DNA of 56,090 nucleotides from a virus. The stretch spans positions 1-56,090 of the IMG/VR virus record IMGVR_UViG_3300035698_006498, one strand, 5' to 3'. A program made the position numbers and the translations under genes. Below the pieces are notes generated by a model. It was not told where the DNA came from. It worked only from the letters and a program-made list of their open reading frames with translations, and made no database searches. Positions 1 through 6,973 of this stretch are shown piece after piece; position 1 is the stretch's first letter; each line of letters begins with the position of its first letter.

Positions 1-50
1 CATGACGCAATGGTTGCATCGGTTAGTTCGTTCTCGTCAGATTGGCTCAT
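1..50 (-). CDS. Start of an unidentified protein, cut by the window edge
   Basis: Only the first 16 codons are inside the window (MSQSDENELTDATIAS). The ATG is preceded at good distance by GGAG and overlaps the end of the HTH-protein gene upstream, the same tight coupling used throughout this phage. Too short to identify. Confidence 0.55.
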   Translation of the reverse strand, partial: MSQSDENELTDATIAS

Positions 51-477
51 CGGCTTGCTCCATGTTCCTGATATGTTCGTATATGGCATTGGCAGTGTTG
101 AGACCGCAGCCGGGTATCCGTGCCTCCATGTCCTCGGGTGACATGACGCGCAGTTCTGCCAGACAGTCGTCGGCGTCCTCGATCCACTCCACGAGCATGG
201 TGCGCACGTAGGACGCCAACTGGCCTCGCCAGTCGTCACCCTCCGCCGCGTCGATGTAAGACACCAACAGGCCCAGACGCTGCCACACAGCCTGCCTGGA
301 CACGCCCAGGGCCTCAGCGACGTGCGTCTGGCTGTTGCAGGTGGTCAGGGCCGCTATGAAGCGCCTACGGGCCACCCTGCTGCCGATGGGCGCGTCCTGG
401 TAGAGCCTCACCCCTGGATGGCCGGTCAGGACGGCTTCCTTGCAGCCCTGGAACGGGTCTTTCGAGCGATCAGGCAT
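37..477 (-). CDS. Helix-turn-helix protein
   Basis: A 146-residue protein. Residues about 48-72 (SQTHVAEALGVSRQAVWQRL) have the shape of a helix-turn-helix: an alanine-rich first helix, a glycine turn and a recognition helix SRQAVWQRL. The C-terminal half is acidic and mostly helical. It could be a small-terminase-like or transcription-regulating DNA binder. A terminase role is less likely because a better candidate lies next to the large terminase at 13144-13659. It is the downstream member of a leftward string of small coupled genes. Its ATG lies inside a 16-codon micro-ORF. DNA target unknown; it is one candidate to bind the dispersed palindromes, which is inference. Confidence 0.7.
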   Translation of the reverse strand: MPDRSKDPFQGCKEAVLTGHPGVRLYQDAPIGSRVARRRFIAALTTCNSQTHVAEALGVSRQAVWQRLGLLVSYIDAAEGDDWRGQLASYVRTMLVEWIEDADDCLAELRVMSPEDMEARIPGCGLNTANAIYEHIRNMEQADEPI

Positions 478-520
478 GGGCCTCGCCCATGGCCTTGCTG
501 GTTGGCGTGTTGATGTTCAT
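470..520 (-). CDS. Possible 16-residue coupled micro-ORF
   Basis: The peptide reads MNINTPTSKAMGEAHA. A good ribosome-binding site (GAGGG, seven bases before ATG) sits in front, the ATG overlaps the stop of the upstream gene as ATGA, and its own stop overlaps the start of the HTH gene. It could be a real micropeptide or only a relay that couples translation of the two flanking genes. Confidence 0.4.
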   Translation of the reverse strand: MNINTPTSKAMGEAHA

Positions 521-846
521 GTCTTTTCCCTCAATACTCGCGTGATGAAAAACCCTAAGTGTTCAGGATGCTCGGCCAGCCACTTGCGCGCATATCGACT
601 GGTGTAGTTGTTGTTGATCTGGTAGCCGTAGCCACCCTCGACGTTGAGGTGCCAGCGCACGCGGTGCATGACAGCAGCGCTTGAGTAAGACGGGTAGCCC
701 GCCTCGATAAGTTTATTGGCAAACACACAGAATGCTTCATAGACTTCGGGATTTCTGCTGTCGAAGGCGTCGAATTTCTCTTGTATGGTCAATCCAGTAT
801 TGCTTAGCGCAGACAGGGCATGAGTGGAGCCAGAGCGGGTCACCAT
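517..846 (-). CDS. Conserved small phage protein of unknown function
   Basis: About 109 residues. The core reads as a family common in phages: a phenylalanine-rich segment (FDAFDSRNPEVYEAF), a central W-H-L region and an N-N-N-Y-T-x-R-Y-A-R segment followed by EHPEHLGFF. These proteins have no established function. The start is uncertain: ATG at 846 has no clear ribosome-binding site, ATG at 882 would lengthen the overlap with the gene upstream, and a TTG near 792 would fit the conserved core best. It overlaps the zinc-ribbon gene in another frame. Confidence 0.65.
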   Translation of the reverse strand: MVTRSGSTHALSALSNTGLTIQEKFDAFDSRNPEVYEAFCVFANKLIEAGYPSYSSAAVMHRVRWHLNVEGGYGYQINNNYTSRYARKWLAEHPEHLGFFITRVLREKT

Positions 847-1003
847 GCTGCCAGTGTCGGTTCTGGTAGGCTCGCCATCCATCGTGTTTCGCTTCCTCTA
901 AGGCTCTCGTCATCTCGGTTTCTGTATAGAAACAAATCGTGTAAGACGCAGCGCAGTCATCGCAGTCGATCTGCCAGACATCATCAAAGTAGAACATAGT
1001 CAT
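737..1003 (-). CDS. Small zinc-ribbon protein
   Basis: An 88-residue protein with two CxxC pairs (CDDC near residue 14 and CPVC near residue 63), which is the spacing of a zinc ribbon, and a basic C-terminal helix rich in arginine. The start MTMFYFDD is chosen because this ATG overlaps the stop of the membrane micro-ORF upstream as ATGA. The last 50 or more codons overlap the next gene in a different frame. Role unknown; DNA or RNA binding is plausible. Confidence 0.6.
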   Translation of the reverse strand: MTMFYFDDVWQIDCDDCAASYTICFYTETEMTRALEEAKHDGWRAYQNRHWQHGDPLWLHSCPVCAKQYWIDHTREIRRLRQQKSRSL

Positions 1004-1095
1004 AATAAATACTGCACCACTCTGTAGACTACCAATACCATGTTCCACAGCACCAATATTAGTATGATAAAGTAGAGCCACTGACGGTAGAGCAT
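1000..1095 (-). CDS. 31-residue single-pass membrane micro-protein
   Basis: After a short start (MLYRQW) almost the whole peptide is one hydrophobic helix, LYFIILILVLWNMVLVVY, with arginines on both sides. The stop overlaps the ATG of the zinc-ribbon gene as ATGA. No clear ribosome-binding site is visible, but the start lies only three bases after the stop of the previous gene, so reinitiation is possible. The hydrophobic profile is unlikely to be accidental, but no function can be assigned. Confidence 0.45.
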   Translation of the reverse strand: MLYRQWLYFIILILVLWNMVLVVYRVVQYLL

Positions 1096-1098
1096 GGA

Positions 1099-1365
1099 TT
1101 AATGAATCATCCCCGACCGTGTACGGTTATGTGGATTGTTTTTGGCAAGTGACTGGCAGATATCGATAAGCTTCTGGATGCACATGGGCCGGTGCAGGGG
1201 GTTGATCTGCACGGCGATCATGTAGCCAACGAAGCCCATCGCAACCTGTAGCGAGTGATAAGGCGACCAGCCTTTGTCCCGGCAGTAGGCTTCGAGCATC
1301 ATGATTTCATGCTTGGCATCCTGGCGGTCGAGGTCGCGCTGCAAGTCAGGCGGCAGGTCGGTCAT
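1099..1365 (-). CDS. Unidentified 88-residue protein
   Basis: Not recognised. It is a soluble, mostly helical protein with an acidic N-terminus (PPDLQRDLDRQDAKHE) and a weakly hydrophobic centre (VAMGFVGYMIAV) that might form a buried helix. The ATG overlaps the stop of the upstream gene as ATGA, so it is translated from the same leftward transcript. Confidence 0.6.
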   Translation of the reverse strand: MTDLPPDLQRDLDRQDAKHEIMMLEAYCRDKGWSPYHSLQVAMGFVGYMIAVQINPLHRPMCIQKLIDICQSLAKNNPHNRTRSGMIH

Positions 1366-2456
1366 GGTGTCTTTTTCCAGTATGATCTGAGTAGATGGTT
1401 GCCGCCGTACATGATGCGCGTTCCTCCAAACAGGTCACTGTTCGTGGGGGCGATGACCGCGAAGCCCTCACCCTCAGCGTGCATGTCCATGATCTGCTCA
1501 AGGCTGTAGCCCATCAGGCGGTGCAGGCTGAACACCAGCGGCAGGCTCATGCCAAGGCTGTGTGTCAGCAGCCGCAGCGGCACCTGCCTGCCATGACAGC
1601 GTGCCACCCACTGCCCGCCCAGCGTGCGGTAGGTGACGTTCTCCGGGGGCGAGGTGTTATGAGGAAGCTCGTCGTGTGGCTGCCAGACTAGCTGCTCGTC
1701 AGAGCGGTCAGGCGGCATGTCACAGAAGTACCGCATCATCCGTTCACCAATGATCGTCTTCATGCGCGCGGCGACGGACATGATGTAAGCCTCGTTGATC
1801 ACAGCCGCGACACCCATCCCTCGGTCCAGCGAGGTTTCATCGAGCGGCAGCAGCGAAAAGTAGTCGCACAGCCTGCCAAGGGTCGTGAACAGCCGGTGCG
1901 TGATCATCATCTGCGCATGGTGGTTACGTCTGGCCCGAGCTAAGCCGTGGCCCCGGTCGAAGTCGCCGTAGAAGGGGTTGTGTATCGTCCGTATCACGGG
2001 GTTCTCATGCGGCCCGACTGGCAAGCTGGTGCTCAGCCGCTTGGTGGCGTGCAGGTCGTGGTCGCATATGTTGAGGTGGATCAACCTGGACCCGGCGGAT
2101 ACGTGCCTGCCAACCAACGGGCCTGCCGGTAGCTGTAGCAGCCCTTTGAGGTAGAGCGTATCGTCTGAGCCAAGGTCGCCGTCCGACTTGAACCTCATCA
2201 CCTGCCCTGGCGTGCGCATCGTCGTCTCGGGTGAAGTCATGGTAGACACGGACTCCTGCTGGGCTTGGTTGAGGGTCGGTGGCGGTGTGCCAGGGCCTAT
2301 GCTCATGCTGGTGATACACGCCACCTGATAAGGTGGTGTCGCCTTGGTGCCAGGGCACTGGCGGTGGATGTCACTGGTATGCTTGGCAGGTAACAGTGGC
2401 GCCGACTTGCCGGTCAGACGGCGGATGGCTGCTCTCAGCCTGTCAGTCAGTGTCAT
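1362..2456 (-). CDS. Unidentified 364-residue protein carrying an in-frame palindrome
   Basis: Not recognised. Start MTLTDRLRAAIRR is chosen because it overlaps the end of the upstream gene by 14 bases; longer starts run far into that gene. Residues about 1-90 are low-complexity and proline- and threonine-rich, the rest looks globular with histidine- and arginine-rich segments. A copy of the dispersed palindrome lies in the low-complexity part and is read in frame as PPYQVA. No catalytic motif is visible. Confidence 0.6.
   Translation of the reverse strand: MTLTDRLRAAIRRLTGKSAPLLPAKHTSDIHRQCPGTKATPPYQVACITSMSIGPGTPPPTLNQAQQESVSTMTSPETTMRTPGQVMRFKSDGDLGSDDTLYLKGLLQLPAGPLVGRHVSAGSRLIHLNICDHDLHATKRLSTSLPVGPHENPVIRTIHNPFYGDFDRGHGLARARRNHHAQMMITHRLFTTLGRLCDYFSLLPLDETSLDRGMGVAAVINEAYIMSVAARMKTIIGERMMRYFCDMPPDRSDEQLVWQPHDELPHNTSPPENVTYRTLGGQWVARCHGRQVPLRLLTHSLGMSLPLVFSLHRLMGYSLEQIMDMHAEGEGFAVIAPTNSDLFGGTRIMYGGNHLLRSYWKKTP
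2321..2336. repeat. Dispersed palindrome, copy 1 (in gene)
   Basis: CCACCTGATAAGGTGG on the plus strand, read in the leftward gene as CCA CCT TAT CAG GTG (PPYQV). Confidence 0.9.
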
Positions 2457-3153
2457 GCAGCCCTCGCACGATGTCATGTTTGTTGTCGTCAAGCCACTCA
2501 TGGACAGACTGTTTGAACAGCACCTCGAACGTCTGTTTGATGAATGCCTCGCGGTAGCGCGTTGACACCGCGTCGGGAGACTGCCCGGTCACGACGCCTA
2601 TCCACTCGTTGGTCTGCGCGGCCACGGCAGATATCATTTTTTGGTGGACCTTGGCGACGGACTGACTGGCAAGATCGTCAATGAACCGCTCTGACACTTC
2701 GTCGGTCACCTTGCGGGATTTGGCCTGTATCGATCTCTCGACCTGTTTGACCACGGTGCGCTCAAAGTCAGCGGTGGCAATGAAGGCGTCGGCTTTGGTC
2801 TGGACCTGGGCTGTCAACTCGACCCTGAGCATCGGCCAGAGCGTGCGCAGTATCTCGGACATCAGTTCACTGGCAGGCTTGGTTGTGCTGAGCGGGTCGT
2901 ACATGAGGTGGCTGATCGAGATCTCAACGTGGTTGGCCGTGTGCTCTTTAAGGAGCGCGGATAGCTCCTGTATCTCGGGCAGGAGGCCCCGCAGGACGCT
3001 CTCAGGCGTGTCACCCTGGGTGATCATCGTGACCTGCTCGTCAACGCGCTCCAGCAGGGCTGTCAGGCGCTTGGTAAGCTCCAGCGTCTCGGCCATGTGC
3101 AGCGGATCACCCGGCTGGTGATTTACCCGGCGGTTCTTGTTGTAACTTTGCAT
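2443..3153 (-). CDS. Unidentified helical protein, first gene of a leftward operon
   Basis: A 236-residue protein, almost wholly helical, with long charged segments resembling coiled coil (LELTKRLTALLERVDEQ, residues 150-185). Not recognised. The start at 3153 follows a good sigma70-like promoter by about 30 bases, which supports it, although the ribosome-binding site is weak; ATG at 3096 is the alternative. It leads the leftward run of genes to the window edge. Confidence 0.6.
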   Translation of the reverse strand: MQSYNKNRRVNHQPGDPLHMAETLELTKRLTALLERVDEQVTMITQGDTPESVLRGLLPEIQELSALLKEHTANHVEISISHLMYDPLSTTKPASELMSEILRTLWPMLRVELTAQVQTKADAFIATADFERTVVKQVERSIQAKSRKVTDEVSERFIDDLASQSVAKVHQKMISAVAAQTNEWIGVVTGQSPDAVSTRYREAFIKQTFEVLFKQSVHEWLDDNKHDIVRGLHDTD

Positions 3154-3185
3154 GGAGGTCGCCTGTGGTTGTGTGCATTACGCTC

Positions 3186-3214
3186 ACTCTAGGCCCACTG
3201 GCAGGTTATGTCAA
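3186..3214 (-). promoter_or_regulatory. Sigma70-type promoter for the left-edge operon
   Basis: Read on the minus strand: TTGACA (3209-3214), 17-bp spacer, TAGAGT (3186-3191). Transcription would begin about 25 bases before the gene at 2443-3153. Confidence 0.65.
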
Positions 3215-3411
3215 GGTGTAGTTTGTATGCTTCTATAAGCGGGTGTTGTGAGGCTGGCCACCTGATAAGGTGGTGGCCCCGACGAAAACGCCGGGACCAC
3301 GCACCCAACTACACACCCTGTCTCTTTAGCGCGTGTTGTATGGCGTTGTCAACAGAAGCGCCTTTAGATGGTGGCAGGACACGTCCCGGCGGCGATACTG
3401 GCAGGGTAACA
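3215..3411. other. Intergenic region between two leftward genes
   Basis: Holds one palindrome copy at 3258-3273, flanked by GGCC arms that lengthen the hairpin. A 28-codon frame starts at a TGATG overlap with the end of the gene at 3412, but lacks a ribosome-binding site and any recognisable feature, so it is not called. Probably the 3' end of one transcript and upstream region of the next. Confidence 0.5.
3258..3273. repeat. Dispersed palindrome, copy 2
   Basis: CCACCTGATAAGGTGG in an intergenic gap, 45 bases upstream of the -35 box of the left-edge promoter. Confidence 0.9.
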
Positions 3412-4542
3412 TCAAGTGAGGTGCCTGATCTGCTGCTGCACCATGTGTTTAATCGCCAGCGGCATCTCGGGCCATGTGCCCAGCCAGCGCTTGGCAGCCT
3501 CTTTGTCGATCAGCCCCTCGCCGCGCGCGGCTGCCATGATGTAGCCCAGCCCTCGCGCACGCGGCACGCTCTCAGGCAGCGCACCGGATTTGGAAGGCCG
3601 GCATGCCTTGATGTACCGCCCGATGTGCTCACCCTGCGAAAACTGCACCACGTCCGTCTGCCATGAGCGCATGAACATCGTGTGCAGCGTGTGCGTCATG
3701 CCCTCGTACGCCTTGATCATCCGGTTCACCTCGGCCACGTACGCCGCCTCGTCATCCGTGAGCTTTATCGGACGCCCAACACCTCGATACTCAGCCCGCC
3801 AGACCGTGTGCATGGGCTTGATACCATTGGCAAGTGCACGGGTTAGCTGAACTTCGTTGGTGTTGATGGGGGTAAGCTGAACCGCGTACGCGAGCGGCAC
3901 CCACAACCAGTGACCTTTCGTGCCATGCGAGACGAATAGCTTGATGACGAGATGCGTGTTGTGCCGGGTCGGGCGCAGTCTTTCTGGCAGGAATACGGTG
4001 CGGACGTATGGATGCCGCCAGGGTAGCAGGTCGTCGGCCATGGGCGGAATGAAGCGATCACGCCATACAGGGTCGATGTCATTTGTTCCAGTGTGATCAA
4101 ACAGCGCGTCGAGGATATCGTCGGATCGAATGAACTCGATAAGCGTTTTGGCACTGACGCGGTAGAGACTTCGCAAGGCGGCGAACTGCCACCAGCCTTC
4201 GTTAGTCAGGACCATGGTTTGTGGCACGAGATTGACGGTGTAGACATGACGGTTTGTAAATCGACTGGCCACCATGATGGCAGAGCGCCCGACAGCCACA
4301 TGGAACGATTTATAAGAGTGGTGGTAATGGCGGTCAAGGTAGATGTCGATGGCTGGATCGTTTGGCTGCAAGTCGCATTGGCTGTGTTGCGTGACTGGCA
4401 ATATTGGCACGGTGTTGCCGCCGTCGTTTGGGTCGATGGTTGTGTAACTTGTATGGCGGATATCGGTGCGATCATCCTTAGGTAGATATACCTTGGAAGT
4501 ATCGCCTAAAGCGTCGCGGCGTTCGTGAATAAATTTGTTCAT
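3412..4542 (-). CDS. Orphan 376-residue protein next to iteron-like repeats
   Basis: Not recognised. Start MNKFIHERRD is chosen over the longer frame because of AAGGA about 11 bases upstream; the extra residues upstream are low-complexity and AT-rich. It is basic, rich in histidine and arginine, with a W-rich middle and a C-terminal half containing helical segments (TDDEAAYVAEVNRMIKAYE). Its gene lies directly downstream of five copies of an iteron-like site. By analogy with plasmid and phage replication initiators beside their iterons, it might bind that region; this is position-based inference, no initiator fold is visible. Confidence 0.6.
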   Translation of the reverse strand: MNKFIHERRDALGDTSKVYLPKDDRTDIRHTSYTTIDPNDGGNTVPILPVTQHSQCDLQPNDPAIDIYLDRHYHHSYKSFHVAVGRSAIMVASRFTNRHVYTVNLVPQTMVLTNEGWWQFAALRSLYRVSAKTLIEFIRSDDILDALFDHTGTNDIDPVWRDRFIPPMADDLLPWRHPYVRTVFLPERLRPTRHNTHLVIKLFVSHGTKGHWLWVPLAYAVQLTPINTNEVQLTRALANGIKPMHTVWRAEYRGVGRPIKLTDDEAAYVAEVNRMIKAYEGMTHTLHTMFMRSWQTDVVQFSQGEHIGRYIKACRPSKSGALPESVPRARGLGYIMAAARGEGLIDKEAAKRWLGTWPEMPLAIKHMVQQQIRHLT

Positions 4543-4775
4543 GGACCGGGTAAATCCTTTTTGTGTGGGTAGATCGATAAAACTATATTGTAGGTGTATC
4601 AGAAAGCATAGGTAGATCAAGTGAAACATATATGTAAGATAGGTTTTGGTGTGCCTAAATCGGGGCTGTAGGGCAGTGGCACGTGATAGGTCATTGATAT
4701 CGCTGGGATTTGTGGTTGTTTAGGTATAAGATAAAAAAAACTTTTTTTCAGGAGCAAATTTTAGAAAAAATTTTT

Positions 4776-4908
4776 ATTTACCCACTAGTTATTGGACCGC
4801 TTTTGGTAATTTACCCACTAGTTTTTGCAATTTACCCACTAGTTATTTCAAAGTACACCACCCAAATCCAATAACTAGTGGGTACGTTGAAATAACTAGT
4901 GGGTAAAT
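4776..4908. repeat. Five iteron-like sites, three direct and two inverted
   Basis: The core TTTACCCACTAGTTATT occurs at 4776-4794, 4809-4827 and 4830-4848 on the plus strand, and inverted at 4871-4884 and 4891-4908. Direct copies are 33 and 21 bases apart; the inverted pair is about 22 apart. All keep ACCCACTAGTT, containing the SpeI-type palindrome ACTAGT. Two to three helical turns between sites suits cooperative protein binding, either as an origin or as an operator array. Confidence 0.75.
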
Positions 4909-5166
4909 TAGAGGGGTCGCCACGGGGGTACTCATTTTGTCAATAGGTAATCTAATATATACTAAAAAAACAATAATAATAATAATATCAATCACTTGCC
5001 AATAGGCTACCCATGCCAAATTTGAGTGTCCTCCCAAAAATCTATGTATGTTCCTATAAGATGTGATATGTCTACCTATACATAAAATGAATTTACCACA
5101 AGTCGGAAATACCCGTAATAAGCGCCGTTATGAGGTTTTGTGGGGTCCTGTGAGAAAACGTAGATA

Positions 5167-5182
5167 CCACCTGATCAGGTGG
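5167..5182. repeat. Dispersed palindrome, copy 3
   Basis: Perfect consensus CCACCTGATCAGGTGG in the gap downstream of the 345-residue protein gene. Confidence 0.9.
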
Positions 5183-5206
5183 CACGCGCGTTTTGTGACA
5201 AACCAC

Positions 5207-5236
5207 AAAAAAACCCGGCAGCACGTGGCTACCGGG
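5207..5236 (-). terminator. Rho-independent terminator after the 345-residue protein gene
   Basis: On the minus strand a GC-rich hairpin (arms CCCGGTAGC and GCTGCCGGG, one mismatch, CACGT loop; 5214-5236) is followed by seven T. It ends the leftward transcript of the gene at 5344-6381, after two further hairpins. Confidence 0.8.
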
Positions 5237-5268
5237 GTTGTTAGTCCTATCACTAGGTTTGTTTAGCA

Positions 5269-5284
5269 CCACCTTATCAGGTGG
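5269..5284. repeat. Dispersed palindrome, copy 4
   Basis: CCACCTTATCAGGTGG, in the left unit of the 41-bp tandem duplication. Confidence 0.9.
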
Positions 5285-5309
5285 CACCAAAGTTATTCGA
5301 GATTTGGCA

Positions 5310-5325
5310 CCACCTTTTCAGGTGG
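5310..5325. repeat. Dispersed palindrome, copy 5
   Basis: CCACCTTTTCAGGTGG, in the right unit of the tandem duplication. In the leftward transcript its loop is GAAA, a GNRA-type tetraloop on a six-base-pair stem. Confidence 0.9.
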
Positions 5326-5343
5326 CACCAAAGTTATTCGAGA

Positions 5344-6381
5344 TTATGCTGATTTCTTGTTTGCGGCAGCACGGACCATGGTGGCGATCTCAGCATCTGT
5401 CATATCCTTGCCAGTATCCAAGTCGGCTAGGATATCAGCAATCTTTGAATTAGCTTTGTCGCTGGCACCTTTTACCTTACCTCCAGACTTCTTTGTGGCG
5501 TCGGCTTTCGCCTGTTCGGCAGCATCGGCCACGAACTTGGCAAGCATGGTGTCATGCGGGGCTTTGCGATCCGCGATTTTTAGCCATGCCTTGGAGCCAT
5601 ATAAATTATCAAGCCGTTCCACCATATTATCCCAAGCCTTATTGGCTTGCGCTAGCTTGGCGACCGCCGACATTTTTGCGGGTTGCTTTGGTGCCGTCTT
5701 GCCTTGCGCTTTGGCGGCACTTTCAAGCTTTTCGTGTATCACACCATCCGTTGCCTTATCGATATCAACTATCATGTTACCGTCATCGTCTTCGCTGAAG
5801 TATTCGCGATCAGATAGCCTAGATTTGTTCGCATCGCTAACCAAAGCATCAGATATGTTTTTCATAAAATCCTGTTTTTGCGTGGATAACGGCTTGATGT
5901 CTTGCGCCTTTGCCTGCTCTTGATTCGCTTTGTATGCCTTCGCCGCACTGTCTTCTAGTTGTTTGTACGTCACGCCTCCGCACGCCAGCGCTGTCATTAC
6001 CGAGGCGATCTTACCCCGTGCGGCCGATATGTAGTCCCGCGTTGATTTCTCCATGTCGTCTAGGATTGGAAAGACTTTTTGCGCAATGTCGCGGGCCAGT
6101 TCTGGCGTTTTGGTGAAGCTGGATTGCTCGAACGCGGTGCATACGACCGCAACATGGGATTGCCGTGCCCTGCCAGCGTGTTCCAACAAGTTGGCTTCAA
6201 GGTTTTTTGTAACATCCGCATAGTATTTAACAAACTCATCGGAAGACTTGAAAAGCTTCACACCTTCCAATTGTGTCCCTGCGCCGGTCGTGACGACATC
6301 GACAACCAGGCTTGTGGTCTTGGCCGTGCCCGCTTTGTCCGAAGCCCGCAGGGTTTTAATGCCGGTATTTACGTTAGCCAT
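5344..6381 (-). CDS. Unidentified lysine/alanine-rich 345-residue protein with its own promoter and terminator
   Basis: Not recognised. Start MANVNTGIK is preceded by AGAGGA at ten bases. The first 70 residues look like a small beta-rich domain; the rest is helical, rich in alanine and lysine, with an acidic patch (SEDDDGNMIVDIDK, about 215-228) and a lysine-rich tail. It stands alone: sigma70-like promoter upstream, then two palindrome hairpins and a rho-independent terminator downstream, an arrangement typical of a strongly expressed phage gene. The composition suits a nucleic-acid or nucleoid-associated role, but that is a guess. Its ribosome-binding-site region (GAGGACTACACAC) closely matches those of the genes starting at 50397 and 55785. 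Confidence 0.75.
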   Translation of the reverse strand: MANVNTGIKTLRASDKAGTAKTTSLVVDVVTTGAGTQLEGVKLFKSSDEFVKYYADVTKNLEANLLEHAGRARQSHVAVVCTAFEQSSFTKTPELARDIAQKVFPILDDMEKSTRDYISAARGKIASVMTALACGGVTYKQLEDSAAKAYKANQEQAKAQDIKPLSTQKQDFMKNISDALVSDANKSRLSDREYFSEDDDGNMIVDIDKATDGVIHEKLESAAKAQGKTAPKQPAKMSAVAKLAQANKAWDNMVERLDNLYGSKAWLKIADRKAPHDTMLAKFVADAAEQAKADATKKSGGKVKGASDKANSKIADILADLDTGKDMTDAEIATMVRAAANKKSA

Positions 6382-6435
6382 TTGTGTGTAGTCCTCTTGG
6401 TTTGTTCTCAAGCGGTATTGCTTGATCACTCATCT

Positions 6436-6464
6436 AATATCGCATAGATCACACGTGCTGTCAA
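6436..6464 (-). promoter_or_regulatory. Sigma70-type promoter for the 345-residue protein gene
   Basis: Minus strand: TTGACA (6459-6464), 17-bp spacer, GATATT (6436-6441). The start codon lies about 50 bases downstream. Confidence 0.6.
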
Positions 6465-6484
6465 ATCGCCTAGGTTTCAGGGCG

Positions 6485-6500
6485 TTACCTTATCAGGTGG
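6485..6500. repeat. Dispersed palindrome, copy 6 (degenerate)
   Basis: TTACCTTATCAGGTGG, two outer bases changed. Lies just upstream of the leftward promoter at 6436-6464. Confidence 0.75.
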
Positions 6501-6790
6501 CCCCCTACCCGTACATGCGTCACGGGGTACCCACCCCCACCCTCCCCCTTTATCCCAACCACCCATATTTATTCCACATTTCGGACGTATGGCCATACAA
6601 CCCTACAAGTTAGCGAGGTTCGGACGTATGGCCCTACAACCCGACAAGTTAGCGAGGTTCGGACGTAACAACCCAGCGGCCCTGGAAATTCCATCACACA
6701 AACCGGATGTATGGCTGTACCTACGGTTGACTTACCCGTTCCTGCGCGCCATACCCTCGGGGCACAGGCGATTGAGATCGGACCATACCA
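6501..6790. promoter_or_regulatory. Upstream region of the rightward regulator operon
   Basis: No gene is seen. Besides the 39-bp repeats there is a weak plus-strand promoter candidate, TTGACT near 6738 and CATACC 17 bases on; the -10 is poor, so it may need an activator or not be real. Leftward and rightward transcripts would diverge from here. Confidence 0.4.
6580..6667. repeat. 39-bp tandem repeat, about 2.3 units, candidate operator
   Basis: Units start at 6580 and 6619, with a third truncated after ten bases at 6658. Each begins TTCGGACGTATGGCC; the first holds a perfect 12-bp palindrome GTATGGCCATAC (6587-6598) and the second the same with one mismatch. A degenerate match (GGATGTATGGCTGTAC) lies near 6705. 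The array sits about 120 bp upstream of a ribbon-helix-helix gene, a family that usually binds repeated sites in its own promoter region. Confidence 0.8.
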
Positions 6791-6973
6791 TTGCCAAAAG
6801 AACTCAGGTTTTCCAAGCGGACGACATGCTTCCTTGAGCCGGATGTTCATGAATGGTTCCAGCAGCACGCTGCCAGGACCGGCACCCCGACGAGTGCTTT
6901 GATCCGCAAGAGTATGCGGCTATTCAAACGTGCCATTGAACAGCAAGACAAACGAGAGGAGCAAGCCCGGTGA
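6791..6973 (+). CDS. Ribbon-helix-helix DNA-binding protein
   Basis: A 60-residue protein with the Arc/MetJ/CopG plan: a beta strand (RTTCFLEPDV, residues 10-19), helix 1 (HEWFQQHAARTG), the turn TPTS, and helix 2 (ALIRKSMRLFKRAIEQQ). Such proteins dimerise, pair their strands into a ribbon and bind short repeated operators. The start is TTG with a weak ribosome-binding site; no later start keeps the strand. It is the first gene of a short rightward operon and follows a 39-bp tandem repeat, so autoregulation is a reasonable inference. It overlaps the lipase-like gene by four bases (GTGA). Confidence 0.7.
   Translation: MPKELRFSKRTTCFLEPDVHEWFQQHAARTGTPTSALIRKSMRLFKRAIEQQDKREEQAR

Larger units (their letters stand above)
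4543..5206. other. AT-rich non-coding region, candidate origin or control region
   Basis: The most AT-rich stretch of the window. It contains A/T homopolymer runs around 4733-4775, five iteron-like sites (4776-4908), a run of AAT repeats near 4970-4990, and a palindrome copy at 5167-5182. Short open frames here have no ribosome-binding sites and consist of repeat-derived sequence. Iterons next to an AT-rich tract match the arrangement of many replication origins. Confidence 0.5.
5267..5348. repeat. 41-bp tandem duplication, each unit with a palindrome copy
   Basis: Two near-identical 41-bp units, each containing the palindrome followed by CACCAAAGTTATTCGAGATT. The right unit runs into the stop codon of the gene at 5344-6381, so the 3' end of that gene was duplicated together with its hairpin. 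The units differ mainly in the loop, TTAT versus TTTT on the plus strand (GATA versus GAAA in the transcript). Confidence 0.85.

Noticed and set aside
4938-4943. TTGACA on the minus strand near the iterons
   Set aside because: No -10-like hexamer at 16-18 bases.
4843-5266. Short open frames of 64-67 codons in the AT-rich gap
   Set aside because: They run through the iteron-like repeats or a palindrome copy, have no ribosome-binding site and no protein-like composition.
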